Assembly (NCBI GenBank): GCA_026991885.1
Contig: JALXAQ010000172.1
Span: forward strand, 1 to 49,819
Length of the DNA: 49,819 bases
DNA from: Thiotrichaceae bacterium
GTDB lineage: Bacteria > Pseudomonadota > Gammaproteobacteria > Beggiatoales > Beggiatoaceae
Direction: 5' to 3'
Every line of letters starts with the position of its first letter. Positions within the stretch are counted from its first letter, which is position 1. Positions 17,793 to 26,644 of this stretch are shown in pieces. Both the position numbers and the translations under genes were made by a program. Under the pieces are notes generated by a model. That model searched no databases, was not told the origin of the DNA, and saw nothing but the letters and a program-made list of their open reading frames with translations.

Positions 17793-18902
17793 ATGAAAAA
17801 GCGAAGCGTTAAGCATCGTCTTTCGACGATCTCAGTAGGCCTAGCAATGGCATTCACAGCCAATCTAGCGTCAGCGGCGGACATTGGCCCCTTGCCACCG
17901 CTTAAAATCAACCAAGCCAAGGCAGAACTGGGCAAACGACTCTTTTTTGATACACGGCTATCAGGAGATGCCGCCATTTCCTGTGCCACCTGTCATCAGC
18001 CCGACAATGGCTTTTCGTCTAAGCAAGCCATCTCACCCGGCTATCCGGGCAACGGCCACTTTCGCAATGCCCCCACCCTGATCAATACCGCCCACAAAAA
18101 AGTCTGGATGCATGACGGGCGCATCGGTACAAATCTCAATGATGTCACCCGTGGCATGATCACCGAAGACTATATTATGAATATGGACATGCGTATCATG
18201 CAAGAGCGTGTCAAGCAGGACCCCATCTATTTGGAAATGTTTGAAGCCGCAGGATACGGAGAACCATCCAATGGAAAAGTGCGAAAAGCCATTCCTGAAT
18301 ACCTAAAAACACTCACCTCGAAAAATGTCCCCTTTGATACCAATAAAATGTCTGAAGAAGCCCAACGTGGCATGGCACTCTTCAAGGGCAAAGCAAATTG
18401 CATCGCTTGTCATAACGGTCCCCTGTTTTCCGACGGACAAGCTCACAACACCGGCGTAGCCGAAAACTGGAACGTCTTCCTTAAACCATTGAATCACCAA
18501 GCCTTCATCGCTTATGCCATGTTTTTGGGCCTCGAAAATTATATGAGTTTAAAGCGTGATCCGGGTGCTCATATACAAACCCACAAAGCGGATGGTAGCG
18601 ACATGGGCAAGTTTATGACACCGACGCTGCGGGAACTCAAATACACCGCCCCTTATATGCACAACGGCATGTTGAAAACCTTAGAAGAAGTCGTCGCCTT
18701 CTACAATAATGGAGGAGGAGAAGATAGTCATAAAGATGCCTTGCTCAAACCACTTAACTTGACAGAAGCCGAACAAAACGACCTGATTGCTTTCTTGTTA
18801 GCTTTATCAGGAGAGCCACTAACGACAGCCGAATATATCTGGACAGACGAATTCCCGACAGAATACGAAGCCATCGAAGACTGGCGCAATGTCCGCAACT
18901 AA
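17793..18902 (+). CDS. idrP: Di-haem cytochrome c peroxidase (MauG/CcpA family), IdrP-like
   Basis: 369 residues. Signal peptide ends at about ASA-ADIGPLPP. Haem sites C64-C67-H68 and C203-C206-H207, with FFDTRLSGD, RNAPTLIN, YMHNGMLKTLEEVVAFYNNGG and the DLIAFLLAL tail typical of bacterial di-haem peroxidases. AAAGGA precedes the start. It opens a tight four-gene set ending in an AioA-family enzyme; two such peroxidases together with a Rieske and an AioA-like subunit are the known composition of the iodate reductase cluster (idrA, idrB, idrP1, idrP2). In that model the peroxidases remove H2O2 or hypoiodous acid produced near the active site. Which of P1 or P2 this is cannot be decided. Confidence 0.75.
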   Translation: MKKRSVKHRLSTISVGLAMAFTANLASAADIGPLPPLKINQAKAELGKRLFFDTRLSGDAAISCATCHQPDNGFSSKQAISPGYPGNGHFRNAPTLINTAHKKVWMHDGRIGTNLNDVTRGMITEDYIMNMDMRIMQERVKQDPIYLEMFEAAGYGEPSNGKVRKAIPEYLKTLTSKNVPFDTNKMSEEAQRGMALFKGKANCIACHNGPLFSDGQAHNTGVAENWNVFLKPLNHQAFIAYAMFLGLENYMSLKRDPGAHIQTHKADGSDMGKFMTPTLRELKYTAPYMHNGMLKTLEEVVAFYNNGGGEDSHKDALLKPLNLTEAEQNDLIAFLLALSGEPLTTAEYIWTDEFPTEYEAIEDWRNVRN

Positions 18903-18913
18903 AGGAGTAAATC

Positions 18914-20053
18914 ATGTATAGACAATTGAAAATCGCAGGACTAATTCTGCTTTTGAGCAGCCCATTGAGTGCAGCACCACTGGCACCCTTAGGACCGCCC
19001 CCCATTCCGCCTGACAATAAACAAACAGATGCCAAAGTGGAACTGGGCAAAATACTGTTTTTTGATCCCCGTATTGGAGGAGATACCTCTACCGCCTGTG
19101 CCACTTGCCATGAGGCTGACCAAGGCTGGGCTTGGGCTGACGACTTCTCGCGGGGATATCCGGGCACAGTCCACTGGCGCAATAGCCAAACCATCGTCAA
19201 CTCCGCCTACTACGGCAAACTGTTCTGGGCGGGTGCCGTACCCTCCTTGGAAAGGCAAGCCCCTGCCGCTGCGAAGGGTGGCGTTGCTGGCAACGGTGAA
19301 AACGATATTATGGAAGCTAGGATGGCTTTAATCCCAGAATATCGCAAGCGTTTTAAAGAAGTTTTCGGTGACGAATGGCCACTGATTGGTAATGCTTGGA
19401 GAGCCATCGCCGCTTTTGAGCGTACCTTGGTACAGCGCGATACCCCTCTCGATCAATATTTGCAAGGCGACGAAGAGGCACTCACAGAGGAACAAATACG
19501 CGGCATGGCCTTATTCAATGGAAAAGCGGGCTGTATCCAATGTCACAATGGCCCATTAGCCTCCGATCAACGATTCTACAATATCGGAGTACCATCATCC
19601 ACCCGCTGGGAAGAAGATGGACTGGCACAAATTACTTTCCGTTTTGAATATTACGCGAAAGGCTCAACCGAAGAATTGTATCGTACCGCTAAAGCAGATG
19701 CCGGATTATATTTCCGCACAAAAAATCAATGGGATAAGGGCAAATTCAGGACACCCTCTCTGCGTTACACCGTGTACACGCCACCCTACATGCACAACGG
19801 TGCTTTTTACACCTTTGAAGAAGTCGTGGATTTCTATGATCGGGGCGGATTTAATGAAGATGGCCAAACCAGCGACTGGCCTCAGAATAAGAGTAAGCTC
19901 ATCAAACCCCTGGGCTTGACTGATGAAGAAAAAGAAGACCTTATCGCCTTCCTAGAAGCCTTCTCTGGTGAAGAAATCACTATAGAGAGACCAGAATTGC
20001 CCCCCTACGCGCCCTTATTCACTGAGGCAGAATTGCAGGCCGTTAAAAAGTAA
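18914..20053 (+). CDS. idrP: Second di-haem cytochrome c peroxidase (MauG/CcpA family), IdrP-like
   Basis: 379 residues, signal peptide cleaved near LSA-APLAPLG. Haem sites C62-C65-H66 and C207-C210-H211; the YMHNGAFYTFEEVVDFYDRGG and DLIAFLEAFSG segments confirm the family. It is clearly paralogous to the preceding gene (11-bp gap, AAGGAG before the start) yet well diverged, with a longer loop after the first haem (residues about 95-130, Ala-rich). Periplasmic location. Retention of two distinct peroxidases argues for separate roles in the Idr complex rather than a recent duplication. Confidence 0.75.
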   Translation: MYRQLKIAGLILLLSSPLSAAPLAPLGPPPIPPDNKQTDAKVELGKILFFDPRIGGDTSTACATCHEADQGWAWADDFSRGYPGTVHWRNSQTIVNSAYYGKLFWAGAVPSLERQAPAAAKGGVAGNGENDIMEARMALIPEYRKRFKEVFGDEWPLIGNAWRAIAAFERTLVQRDTPLDQYLQGDEEALTEEQIRGMALFNGKAGCIQCHNGPLASDQRFYNIGVPSSTRWEEDGLAQITFRFEYYAKGSTEELYRTAKADAGLYFRTKNQWDKGKFRTPSLRYTVYTPPYMHNGAFYTFEEVVDFYDRGGFNEDGQTSDWPQNKSKLIKPLGLTDEEKEDLIAFLEAFSGEEITIERPELPPYAPLFTEAELQAVKK

Positions 20054-20074
20054 AGAATTGAAGGAGTAACATCA

Positions 20075-20647
20075 ATGACAACGAAACACGAAGAATCTGC
20101 GGCAGCACATGGTCAATGTATGCTAAACCGTCGGCAATTTTTGCTTTATAGCGGTGCAACCAGTGCGGCTGCCACAACAATTACCTTATTTCCCGGCACA
20201 GCCCAAGCAGCGCCCGTTAAAGCCCGTGTGATTGGCTATCCACGCAAATTTCTCGCCAAGCTAAGCGAATTGAAAGACCATGAACCGCTTGCTTTTAACT
20301 ACCCTGATGACGGCAAAAATACCACTTGTACGCTCGTCAAAATGGGCAACGTCAAGGCAGGCGGTGGAATCGGCCCACAGCGCGACATCGTCGCCTTCAG
20401 CAATCTCTGTACCCATCAAGGTGGACCATTGCATGGGACTTACAAAGTGACCGGTGATCAACGCACACTGGGACAATGTCCATTCCATCTATCAGTCTAT
20501 GACTTGCGCCGTCACGGAATCATCGTCTCTGGTCAAGCCTACCAAAGCTTGCCACAGATTATGTTGGAACTGGAGGGAGATGATATTTATGCAGTTGGCA
20601 TGATGGGGCTACTATTTGGCCGTCACGAAAACCTAATGAACACATAA
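20075..20647 (+). CDS. idrB: Rieske subunit of an AioB/IdrB type, Tat-exported
   Basis: 190 residues. Twin-arginine signal with R19-R20 (NRRQFLL), then a hydrophobic stretch to about residue 45. The [2Fe-2S] ligands are C112-x-H114 and C135-x2-H138 (CTHQGG ... CPFH) with 20 residues between. The two cysteines that form a disulfide in bc1-type Rieske proteins are absent (Gly and Phe here), which generally lowers redox potential and is seen in some AioB proteins. The C-terminal GQAYQSLPQIMLEL matches the AioB pattern. The large partner subunit follows 16 bp later and has no Tat signal, so it is probably co-exported with this protein. Confidence 0.82.
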   Translation: MTTKHEESAAAHGQCMLNRRQFLLYSGATSAAATTITLFPGTAQAAPVKARVIGYPRKFLAKLSELKDHEPLAFNYPDDGKNTTCTLVKMGNVKAGGGIGPQRDIVAFSNLCTHQGGPLHGTYKVTGDQRTLGQCPFHLSVYDLRRHGIIVSGQAYQSLPQIMLELEGDDIYAVGMMGLLFGRHENLMNT

Positions 20648-20663
20648 ATATAGGAAACGAACA

Positions 20664-23360
20664 ATGTCTACAAATTACTATCTGCCTGAAGACAGTGTGC
20701 CACTGCCACCCAAACATGCTGATGTGCTAACGACTTGCTGCGATTATTGTATTGCCGCTTGTGCTTATAAGGTTTACCGCTGGCCACTTGGCTCTGGTGA
20801 TGGCGGCCCTAAAGCCTCTGAGAATGCTTTCAATATCGACTTTCCGAGTAATGCTCTACAAGACTGGGTTGCACCAGCACAGCACAATGTTGTGATGCAC
20901 AAAAGCATTCCCCATCATGTCGTCATCACCCCAAACAAGGATGCCACAACGGTCAATACCAATGGCGATTCCAGTATACGGGGCGGATTGATAGCCCAAA
21001 AATGCTACAATCCCAAAACACCGACTCGTGATCGTTTGACCACGCCGTTGATGCGGATTTACGGCATTTTGCAACCCGTGCCTTGGGATTTTGCCCTTGA
21101 TGTTGCAGCGGAAGTGGCTCAACATGTGATTGCCAAGCATGGTGCCAACGCCTATTCGGTGAAAACCTACTCTTACCAGTACATTGAAAACACTTACGCC
21201 ATCACTAAATTTGCCCTGCGCCACATCAATACCGCCAGTTTTACTTTCCATGATACCCCCTCTGATGTGACATCTACGCCTGGCTTCAGGGATGCCGGAT
21301 TTGACAATTTTGGACCATCGTATGACGATTGGGCATCAGCCGACGTGTTGATGTGTATGGGTACTGATCCTTATGAAACTAAGACGATTGTCTTCACCCA
21401 GCATATTATGCCCGGTGTTTACAATGGTATGAAGCTCATTATGGTCAATCCCCGTGAAACGGCGGGCATTGCTTTTGCTAAAAAAATGGGCGGATTACAC
21501 CTTGACGTTTATCCGGGTACTGATACCGTCCTGCTGGGTGCTATTGCCCGCATCGTCCTAGAAAATGGCTGGGAAGACAAGGAATGGCTTAAAAACTGGG
21601 TCAATAACAAATGGGAATCCAATTCTGGCTTTGGTCAAGGTACCCGTAACACCCCTTGGCAATGGCGCACCACATGGGGTAAATTCCAAACCAAAGGCTT
21701 TGAGGACTACAAAGAATGGTTATTATCCCAACCTGAGTATGAATTGGACAAAGCCGCCGAATTGACAGGCGTTGATGCCGCCAAAATTCGCACAGCGGCA
21801 GAATGGATAGCCAAGCCCAAAGCAGATGGTACTCGCGTTAAAGCATCCTTTGGCATTGAAAAAGGCTTTTATTGGTCAAATAACACAGGCAATACCAATG
21901 CCATTTCCTCCCTCGCTACGATTTGTGGAGCGGGAGGTCGTCCCGGCCAAGTCGTCGGACGCTTCGGAGGACACCAACGCGGCGGACGACGTGGCGGTAA
22001 ACCTCCACGCAACAAATCACCGGAAAAAGTACCAGGTCGTCGTCGTCGGGCATTGGATACAGATCGCTGGCTGGTTTCTGGCCATACTCGTATGGCGCAT
22101 GTTATCGGCACGACTTGGATTCAATCCATGTGCGGCTCCCAAGGACTGCAACAGCGATTTCATGAACTCGTTGTTACCAATCCACACCAAGTACGCACCT
22201 ACGACAAGCAAGAAATTATTGATACACTCAAAGCGCGTGCCGATTCTGGCGGGATGGTCGTCATCGACCAAGATATTTATCTCCGCAATCCTATCGGTGC
22301 CCAGTTTTCCGACATTATCTTCCCAGCCGCCACTTGGGGCGAAGAAGACTTTATGCGTGCCAACGGCGAGCGTCGTTTACGTTTATATCAAAAATTCTAT
22401 GATGCGCCCGGCGATGCCAAACCGGATTGGTGGATTATCGCGCAACTAGCGAAACGGATGGGCTTTGACGGCTTTGATTGGAAAAATTCTAACGATGTAG
22501 CGGAAGAATCTTCGCGCTTCAGCCGAGGCGGGCGAAAAGCGTATCACATGATCAAAGTTTACGCTCACCGCCATGGGCGTACCCTGCATGAACAATTGCG
22601 CCTCTTAGGTGCAGACGGTATCCAAGGTCCTACGTTCATTAATGAAAAAGGAGAATTGAAGGGCACAAAACGCTTGCACGATACCACCATGACACCAGAA
22701 ATGATAGCAGAACGGTACGGAGACAACGGACCGGGTGAAGCGAACATGGTCAACAAAAAGATGACCCACTTCAATACCCAAACCGGCAAAGTCAACCTGC
22801 AAAAGCATCCGTGGAGTTTATTCTCAGACTTCTGGACATGGTTAAAACCCAAAGATGATGAACTTTGGTTTAGCAATGGGCGTATTAACGAAATCTGGCA
22901 ATCAGGTTTTGATGACGTAGAACGCCGCCCCTATATCACGCAACGCTGGCCGGAAAATTTTGTAGAAGTCCATCCAGATGATGCTAAGGCGCGTGGTATT
23001 GAATCAGGCGACTATGTGATGATGTACTCGGATCGTGTAGCAGCCCACAAGGACACGATTCTTGGCGTCTACAATGATCAGTTTCAATTCTCAGAATTGA
23101 TGAAGCGAGGGCATATTGAATTGTCTAAAGCGGCAGTCACAGGGGTTGCAGTAGTGACACCCCACATCAAAAAAGGCATGATGTATGCGAATATGCTAGA
23201 TACTCGTCAACCATCTAATGCTTTATCAGCGCGTGTTGTTGATCATATCAGCGGCAACTATAATTATAAGATAGGCGTGGCGAAGGTTAAGAAGATTGGA
23301 GAATCCCAGTATAAGAAGGAATTCCGTACTATGTCCTTTGCGCCTAGAAATATTGCTTGA
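20664..23360 (+). CDS. idrA: AioA-family molybdopterin oxidoreductase, probable iodate reductase catalytic subunit
   Basis: 898 residues. The [3Fe-4S] motif is exact for arsenite oxidase-type enzymes: C26-x2-C29-x3-C33-x70-S104. Molybdopterin-binding landmarks follow (GTDPYETK, VNPRETAGIA, YPGTDT, NGERRLRL, NGRINEIWQSGFDD). Aligned by eye with the remembered Alcaligenes faecalis AioA sequence, the arsenite-site residues H195, E203, R419 and H423 correspond to K167, E175, R433 and H437, so one key His is Lys. With the upstream Rieske and two di-haem peroxidases this points to iodate reductase (IdrA) rather than AioA. A basic insertion (about 440-460, rich in Arg, Gly and Pro) follows the GGHQ motif. 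Substrate remains inference; another oxyanion is possible. Confidence 0.75.
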   Translation: MSTNYYLPEDSVPLPPKHADVLTTCCDYCIAACAYKVYRWPLGSGDGGPKASENAFNIDFPSNALQDWVAPAQHNVVMHKSIPHHVVITPNKDATTVNTNGDSSIRGGLIAQKCYNPKTPTRDRLTTPLMRIYGILQPVPWDFALDVAAEVAQHVIAKHGANAYSVKTYSYQYIENTYAITKFALRHINTASFTFHDTPSDVTSTPGFRDAGFDNFGPSYDDWASADVLMCMGTDPYETKTIVFTQHIMPGVYNGMKLIMVNPRETAGIAFAKKMGGLHLDVYPGTDTVLLGAIARIVLENGWEDKEWLKNWVNNKWESNSGFGQGTRNTPWQWRTTWGKFQTKGFEDYKEWLLSQPEYELDKAAELTGVDAAKIRTAAEWIAKPKADGTRVKASFGIEKGFYWSNNTGNTNAISSLATICGAGGRPGQVVGRFGGHQRGGRRGGKPPRNKSPEKVPGRRRRALDTDRWLVSGHTRMAHVIGTTWIQSMCGSQGLQQRFHELVVTNPHQVRTYDKQEIIDTLKARADSGGMVVIDQDIYLRNPIGAQFSDIIFPAATWGEEDFMRANGERRLRLYQKFYDAPGDAKPDWWIIAQLAKRMGFDGFDWKNSNDVAEESSRFSRGGRKAYHMIKVYAHRHGRTLHEQLRLLGADGIQGPTFINEKGELKGTKRLHDTTMTPEMIAERYGDNGPGEANMVNKKMTHFNTQTGKVNLQKHPWSLFSDFWTWLKPKDDELWFSNGRINEIWQSGFDDVERRPYITQRWPENFVEVHPDDAKARGIESGDYVMMYSDRVAAHKDTILGVYNDQFQFSELMKRGHIELSKAAVTGVAVVTPHIKKGMMYANMLDTRQPSNALSARVVDHISGNYNYKIGVAKVKKIGESQYKKEFRTMSFAPRNIA

Positions 23361-23754
23361 TTTTTAAATGGTGCCGATGAGGGTGCGTAGGACGCACCCT
23401 ACCAAGCGTCGGATACCACGCATAGAAATTAATAGATGTAGGGTGCGTCCCACGCACCATCCATAATTAATAGATGTAGGGTGCGTCCCACGCACCATTA
23501 ACAATATCGCACCATTAAAAATTTTAAATGTTGCCGATGACGGTGCGTAGGACGCACCCTACCAAGCGTCGGATACCACGCACCATCCATAATTAAGAGA
23601 TGTAGGGTGCGTCCCACGCACCATCCATAATTAAGAGATGTAGGGTGCGTCCCACGCACCATCCATAATTAATAGATGTAGGGTGCGTCCCACGCACCGC
23701 AGCATTAAAAATTTTAAATGGTGCCGATGACGGTGCGTAGGACGCACCCTACCA
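23359..23754. repeat. REP-like composite palindrome array (eight units)
   Basis: Two unit types alternate. Three A units (GCCGATGACGGTGCGTAGG followed by ACGCACCCTACC) stand near 23381, 23541 and 23731. Five B units (GTAGGGTGCGTCCCACGCAC) start at 23438, 23476, 23602, 23640 and 23678; within each run the B period is exactly 38 bp. The order is A-BB-A-BBB-A. All share a GGTGCGT/ACGCACC stem. The array runs up to the RAYT gene start and a solo copy follows that gene at 24408-24428, as for REP sequences and their cognate RAYT. Confidence 0.85.
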
Positions 23755-23771
23755 CATCGGGGGAATAAACG

Positions 23772-24329
23772 ATGTCAAATTACCGTCGTGTTCGAGTTGC
23801 CGGAGCCACTTATTTTTTTACGGTTAATGTGCTAGACAGAAAACGCATTGACTTAACGCGCCCTGAATTTCGACAAGCACTACGAGAAGGGATTAAAAGA
23901 ACCCGACAAACTTTGCCCTTTAAAATGGATGCCTGCGTTTTGTTACCGGATCATCTTCATTGTATATGGACATTACCACCGAATGATGCTAATTTTTCCG
24001 CACGATGGGCTATCATTAAACGTAATGTAAGTCGTTGTTGCGGCGAACCATATAGTGCTTATCTAAATGCCTCACGACAAAAACGCAAAGAATCTGGAAT
24101 TTGGCAAAGACGTTTTTGGGAACATTGGATTCGTGATGAAATGGATTTTGAAAGACATGTCGATTATATTTACTACAATCCGGTTAAACACGGCCATGTG
24201 CAACAAGTAGGTGATTGGCCCTATTCAACTTTTCATCGTGATGTCAAAGCCTCTATTTATTCCGCTCATTGGGGTAGCATGGTTCCTAATATTGAAACTC
24301 AGGATTTTGGTGAATTTCAAGGAAATTAA
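23772..24329 (+). CDS. REP-associated tyrosine transposase (RAYT)
   Basis: 185 residues of the Y1/HUH transposase superfamily. The HUH motif is H61-L-H63 in LLPDHLHCIW, and the C-terminal YIYYNPVKHG segment carries the catalytic tyrosine region. RAYTs nick single-stranded REP hairpins and are thought to spread them; usually one copy is kept per genome locus, flanked by its REPs. Here eight REP-like palindromes end 18 bp before the start and another lies 79 bp after the stop, and related solo copies occur across the window. The gene interrupts what may be one redox locus, separating idrA from the HEAT-repeat gene. It appears full length. Confidence 0.88.
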   Translation: MSNYRRVRVAGATYFFTVNVLDRKRIDLTRPEFRQALREGIKRTRQTLPFKMDACVLLPDHLHCIWTLPPNDANFSARWAIIKRNVSRCCGEPYSAYLNASRQKRKESGIWQRRFWEHWIRDEMDFERHVDYIYYNPVKHGHVQQVGDWPYSTFHRDVKASIYSAHWGSMVPNIETQDFGEFQGN

Positions 24330-24407
24330 TTGGAGACGCACCATTCATCGAAATGCGTCGGGTGCATCCGGCACTATTAATAATCACCCACCCCACCATT
24401 AAAAAAA

Positions 24408-24428
24408 GGTGCGTGGGACGCACCCTAC
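24408..24428. repeat. Solo REP-like palindrome downstream of RAYT
   Basis: GGTGCGTGGGACGCACC core plus CTAC. Same stem as the upstream array, placed just before the HEAT-repeat gene start. Confidence 0.8.
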
Positions 24429-24453
24429 GCTCCAAAATCTCACAAAAAACATA

Positions 24454-26589
24454 ATGTCTAACAAAAAACAAGTCATAAAAAGCTTATGTCACCTGACAAG
24501 CACAGGTGACGAAGTGGATCGCTGTTACGCATCCAAAGCATTAGGCGCACTAGGAGATGCACAAGCGATTCCCGCCCTAGTTCAGCGTTTGCGGGATGAA
24601 GACATAGATGTTTCAATAGATGCCATAGAAGCCTTGGGGCGCATTGGAAACCCTCAAGCCATCCCACCACTCTTAGAATCATTGAATTCTGATCCGAATG
24701 GTGAAATCAAAATCGCCGTTGTCGAAGCATTAGGCAGGATTGGTGGACAGGATATTATCAGTCCTTTACTGGACATTGCCAAAAATTGTCCCGTTGAGAT
24801 GGTTTGGGATGACACAGATAGTTGGAATGATTGGTGGGATATGCAGCTCAAAGCCGTAGAAATCTTGGGTTCTATGCGTGTTTCAGAAGCGGTACCCGTA
24901 CTGCTTGGCATTTTGGAAGATGAAGAAAATCAAGATATTGAAAGCGAAGTATTGAAAGCTTTAGCACAGATCGGCGGAGAAGGTGAAAAGAGCTTGATTC
25001 AGCGACTAACCGAAGGCACACCAAGAGAGCGTCGTCGTGCTGCGACAGCCTTGGGTTTTTCTCAAGGAAAGGAGACTTGTAAAGCATTAGCAAGAGCGAT
25101 GATAGATAAAGTCGCTGATGTACGTGTTGCCGCTATTCGTGCGCTTGGAAAACAAGGGGCTTCTCAATATTTAGATATCATGTTACGTTTTCTTAATGAT
25201 CCTGATCCTGAGATGCGACGTGCTGTTATTGACGTGACAAAGGCACTTTCCATCTCCAATGATAAGGCAATGCTAGAAAAACTCACGCCCTTATTAAAAG
25301 ATTCGACTCCAGCAGTACGGGCAGCCGCCTTGCTTGCCTTGCCTGAAGTCGCGCCTTTTCCTGAAGAAACCCTTGAACAAGTGAGACAATGTCTCGCCGA
25401 TAGTGATAATAAAGTGATTGCCGCCGCCTCTAGCTTGCTCGCCCGTTTAGGTGATCAGACAAGATTACAAAATCTCTTACAAATTCTTTCTAATCAGGAA
25501 AACGATATTATTCTGCGTAGCCAAGTGGCGACGGCATTAGGCGTATTGGGAAATCCTGAAGCCGTCAGTATCTTGAGTTGGGCGATCAAAGACAAAGCGC
25601 AAATTGTTCGATTAGCCGCATTAAAAGCTCTGATGGCATTGCAATCCCTAGAAGTGCTGATCGCTGCATTAAAAAAGAGAGAAATTGTCGTTGAAGAACC
25701 ACCAGTGCCATCATCAGATAATGAAACAGAGCAACCCCCCCCAACAGATAGTATTGCTATGTCAACACTAGAAGCGATTGCAATGGATAATGCCGCAATG
25801 GTGAAAAATGAAGCGCCTGAAGAAATTGCTCATCAAAAGCCTGATGAAGAAACACAAAAATATATGGAAATTGTTCAAGATAATCTCGAACTGGGCGAGC
25901 GTTTATTTGTTCATAAAAAGATCAATGTCGCCGCAGATGTACGTTATTTGAGCGCACGTATTTTGGGAGAGAGTGAACAAGAAGACGTTATTAGAGCATT
26001 AATTGAGGCACTTAATGATGATGATCCGCAATTGCGTTGCGCGGCTGCCGACTCATTGGGACAGATCGCACGTCGTGCCCCAGAAAAATTGGCAGAGGCT
26101 TTCGGTAGTTTAGTCACCCATTTAAATATTGGAGATCGAGAACTGCGTTTAGCTTGTGCGCGTACATTGGGATTATTGGGACAAAATTCGGCCATACCGG
26201 TCCTATTTACGTGTTTGCAAAATGAGGAGGATAATAATGTACGAATAGAAACGATCCAATCGTTAACAACACTGCTCTCTGTAGAAAATCATCAAATTAA
26301 AAATGACATCCTTAAACAATTCGTCGAATTGTTGCAAGACCCAGAAATAGGCGTGTCTAAGGCAGCGGCATCAGCCTTGGCAGCATTACAATACAAGGAA
26401 TCCGCAGACTCAATCATTGGCGCGGCATTTGCTAATGCAGGGGCAATGGCTCGCTATATGGGGAAAGCGTTGCGTCATTTAGACATTGAAGAAAGTAGCA
26501 CTAAACTGTTGAAAATGTTAAACAGTGTACCAGAGAGTCATCAAAGACGTTTTGTGATTGAAATGCTTGAAGAAATATACTTGATTTAG
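24454..26589 (+). CDS. HEAT-repeat (PBS-lyase-like) scaffold protein
   Basis: 711 residues from the ATG at 24454; an upstream in-frame ATG lies inside the REP sequence and is unlikely. No signal peptide, so cytoplasmic. Residues 1-420 are about a dozen HEAT repeats of the type ALG.LGD..AIPAL...L.D.D..V, followed by an acidic, Pro-rich spacer (about 425-475) and a second HEAT block (about 495-711). Proteins of this kind often act as assembly platforms for cofactor enzymes or phycobilin lyases. It heads a same-strand run (cupredoxin, small proteins, radical SAM, UspA) whose content suggests maturation of the redox proteins upstream. Exact partner unknown. Confidence 0.8.
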   Translation: MSNKKQVIKSLCHLTSTGDEVDRCYASKALGALGDAQAIPALVQRLRDEDIDVSIDAIEALGRIGNPQAIPPLLESLNSDPNGEIKIAVVEALGRIGGQDIISPLLDIAKNCPVEMVWDDTDSWNDWWDMQLKAVEILGSMRVSEAVPVLLGILEDEENQDIESEVLKALAQIGGEGEKSLIQRLTEGTPRERRRAATALGFSQGKETCKALARAMIDKVADVRVAAIRALGKQGASQYLDIMLRFLNDPDPEMRRAVIDVTKALSISNDKAMLEKLTPLLKDSTPAVRAAALLALPEVAPFPEETLEQVRQCLADSDNKVIAAASSLLARLGDQTRLQNLLQILSNQENDIILRSQVATALGVLGNPEAVSILSWAIKDKAQIVRLAALKALMALQSLEVLIAALKKREIVVEEPPVPSSDNETEQPPPTDSIAMSTLEAIAMDNAAMVKNEAPEEIAHQKPDEETQKYMEIVQDNLELGERLFVHKKINVAADVRYLSARILGESEQEDVIRALIEALNDDDPQLRCAAADSLGQIARRAPEKLAEAFGSLVTHLNIGDRELRLACARTLGLLGQNSAIPVLFTCLQNEEDNNVRIETIQSLTTLLSVENHQIKNDILKQFVELLQDPEIGVSKAAASALAALQYKESADSIIGAAFANAGAMARYMGKALRHLDIEESSTKLLKMLNSVPESHQRRFVIEMLEEIYLI

Positions 26590-26599
26590 TACAATAGGA

Positions 26600-26619
26600 G
26601 TCCAAAATTTATTTTGGAC
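26600..26619. repeat. Intercistronic hairpin, GTCCAA family (AAAT/ATTT version)
   Basis: GTCCAAAAT (26600-26608), loop TT, ATTTTGGAC (26611-26619). It lies between the HEAT gene stop and the cupredoxin start. Members of the family elsewhere change the inner stem bases on both sides together. Confidence 0.7.
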
Positions 26620-26644
26620 GACATTTAAAATCTGAGGACTAACT

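Noticed and set aside
20075-23360. Arsenite oxidase (aioBA)
   Set aside because: The family match is strong but the two upstream di-haem peroxidases and the Lys in the arsenite site fit iodate reductase better; kept as the main alternative.
23359-23754. CRISPR array
   Set aside because: Units are palindromic REP types in two forms with near-constant spacers and no cas genes; spacers are not unique.
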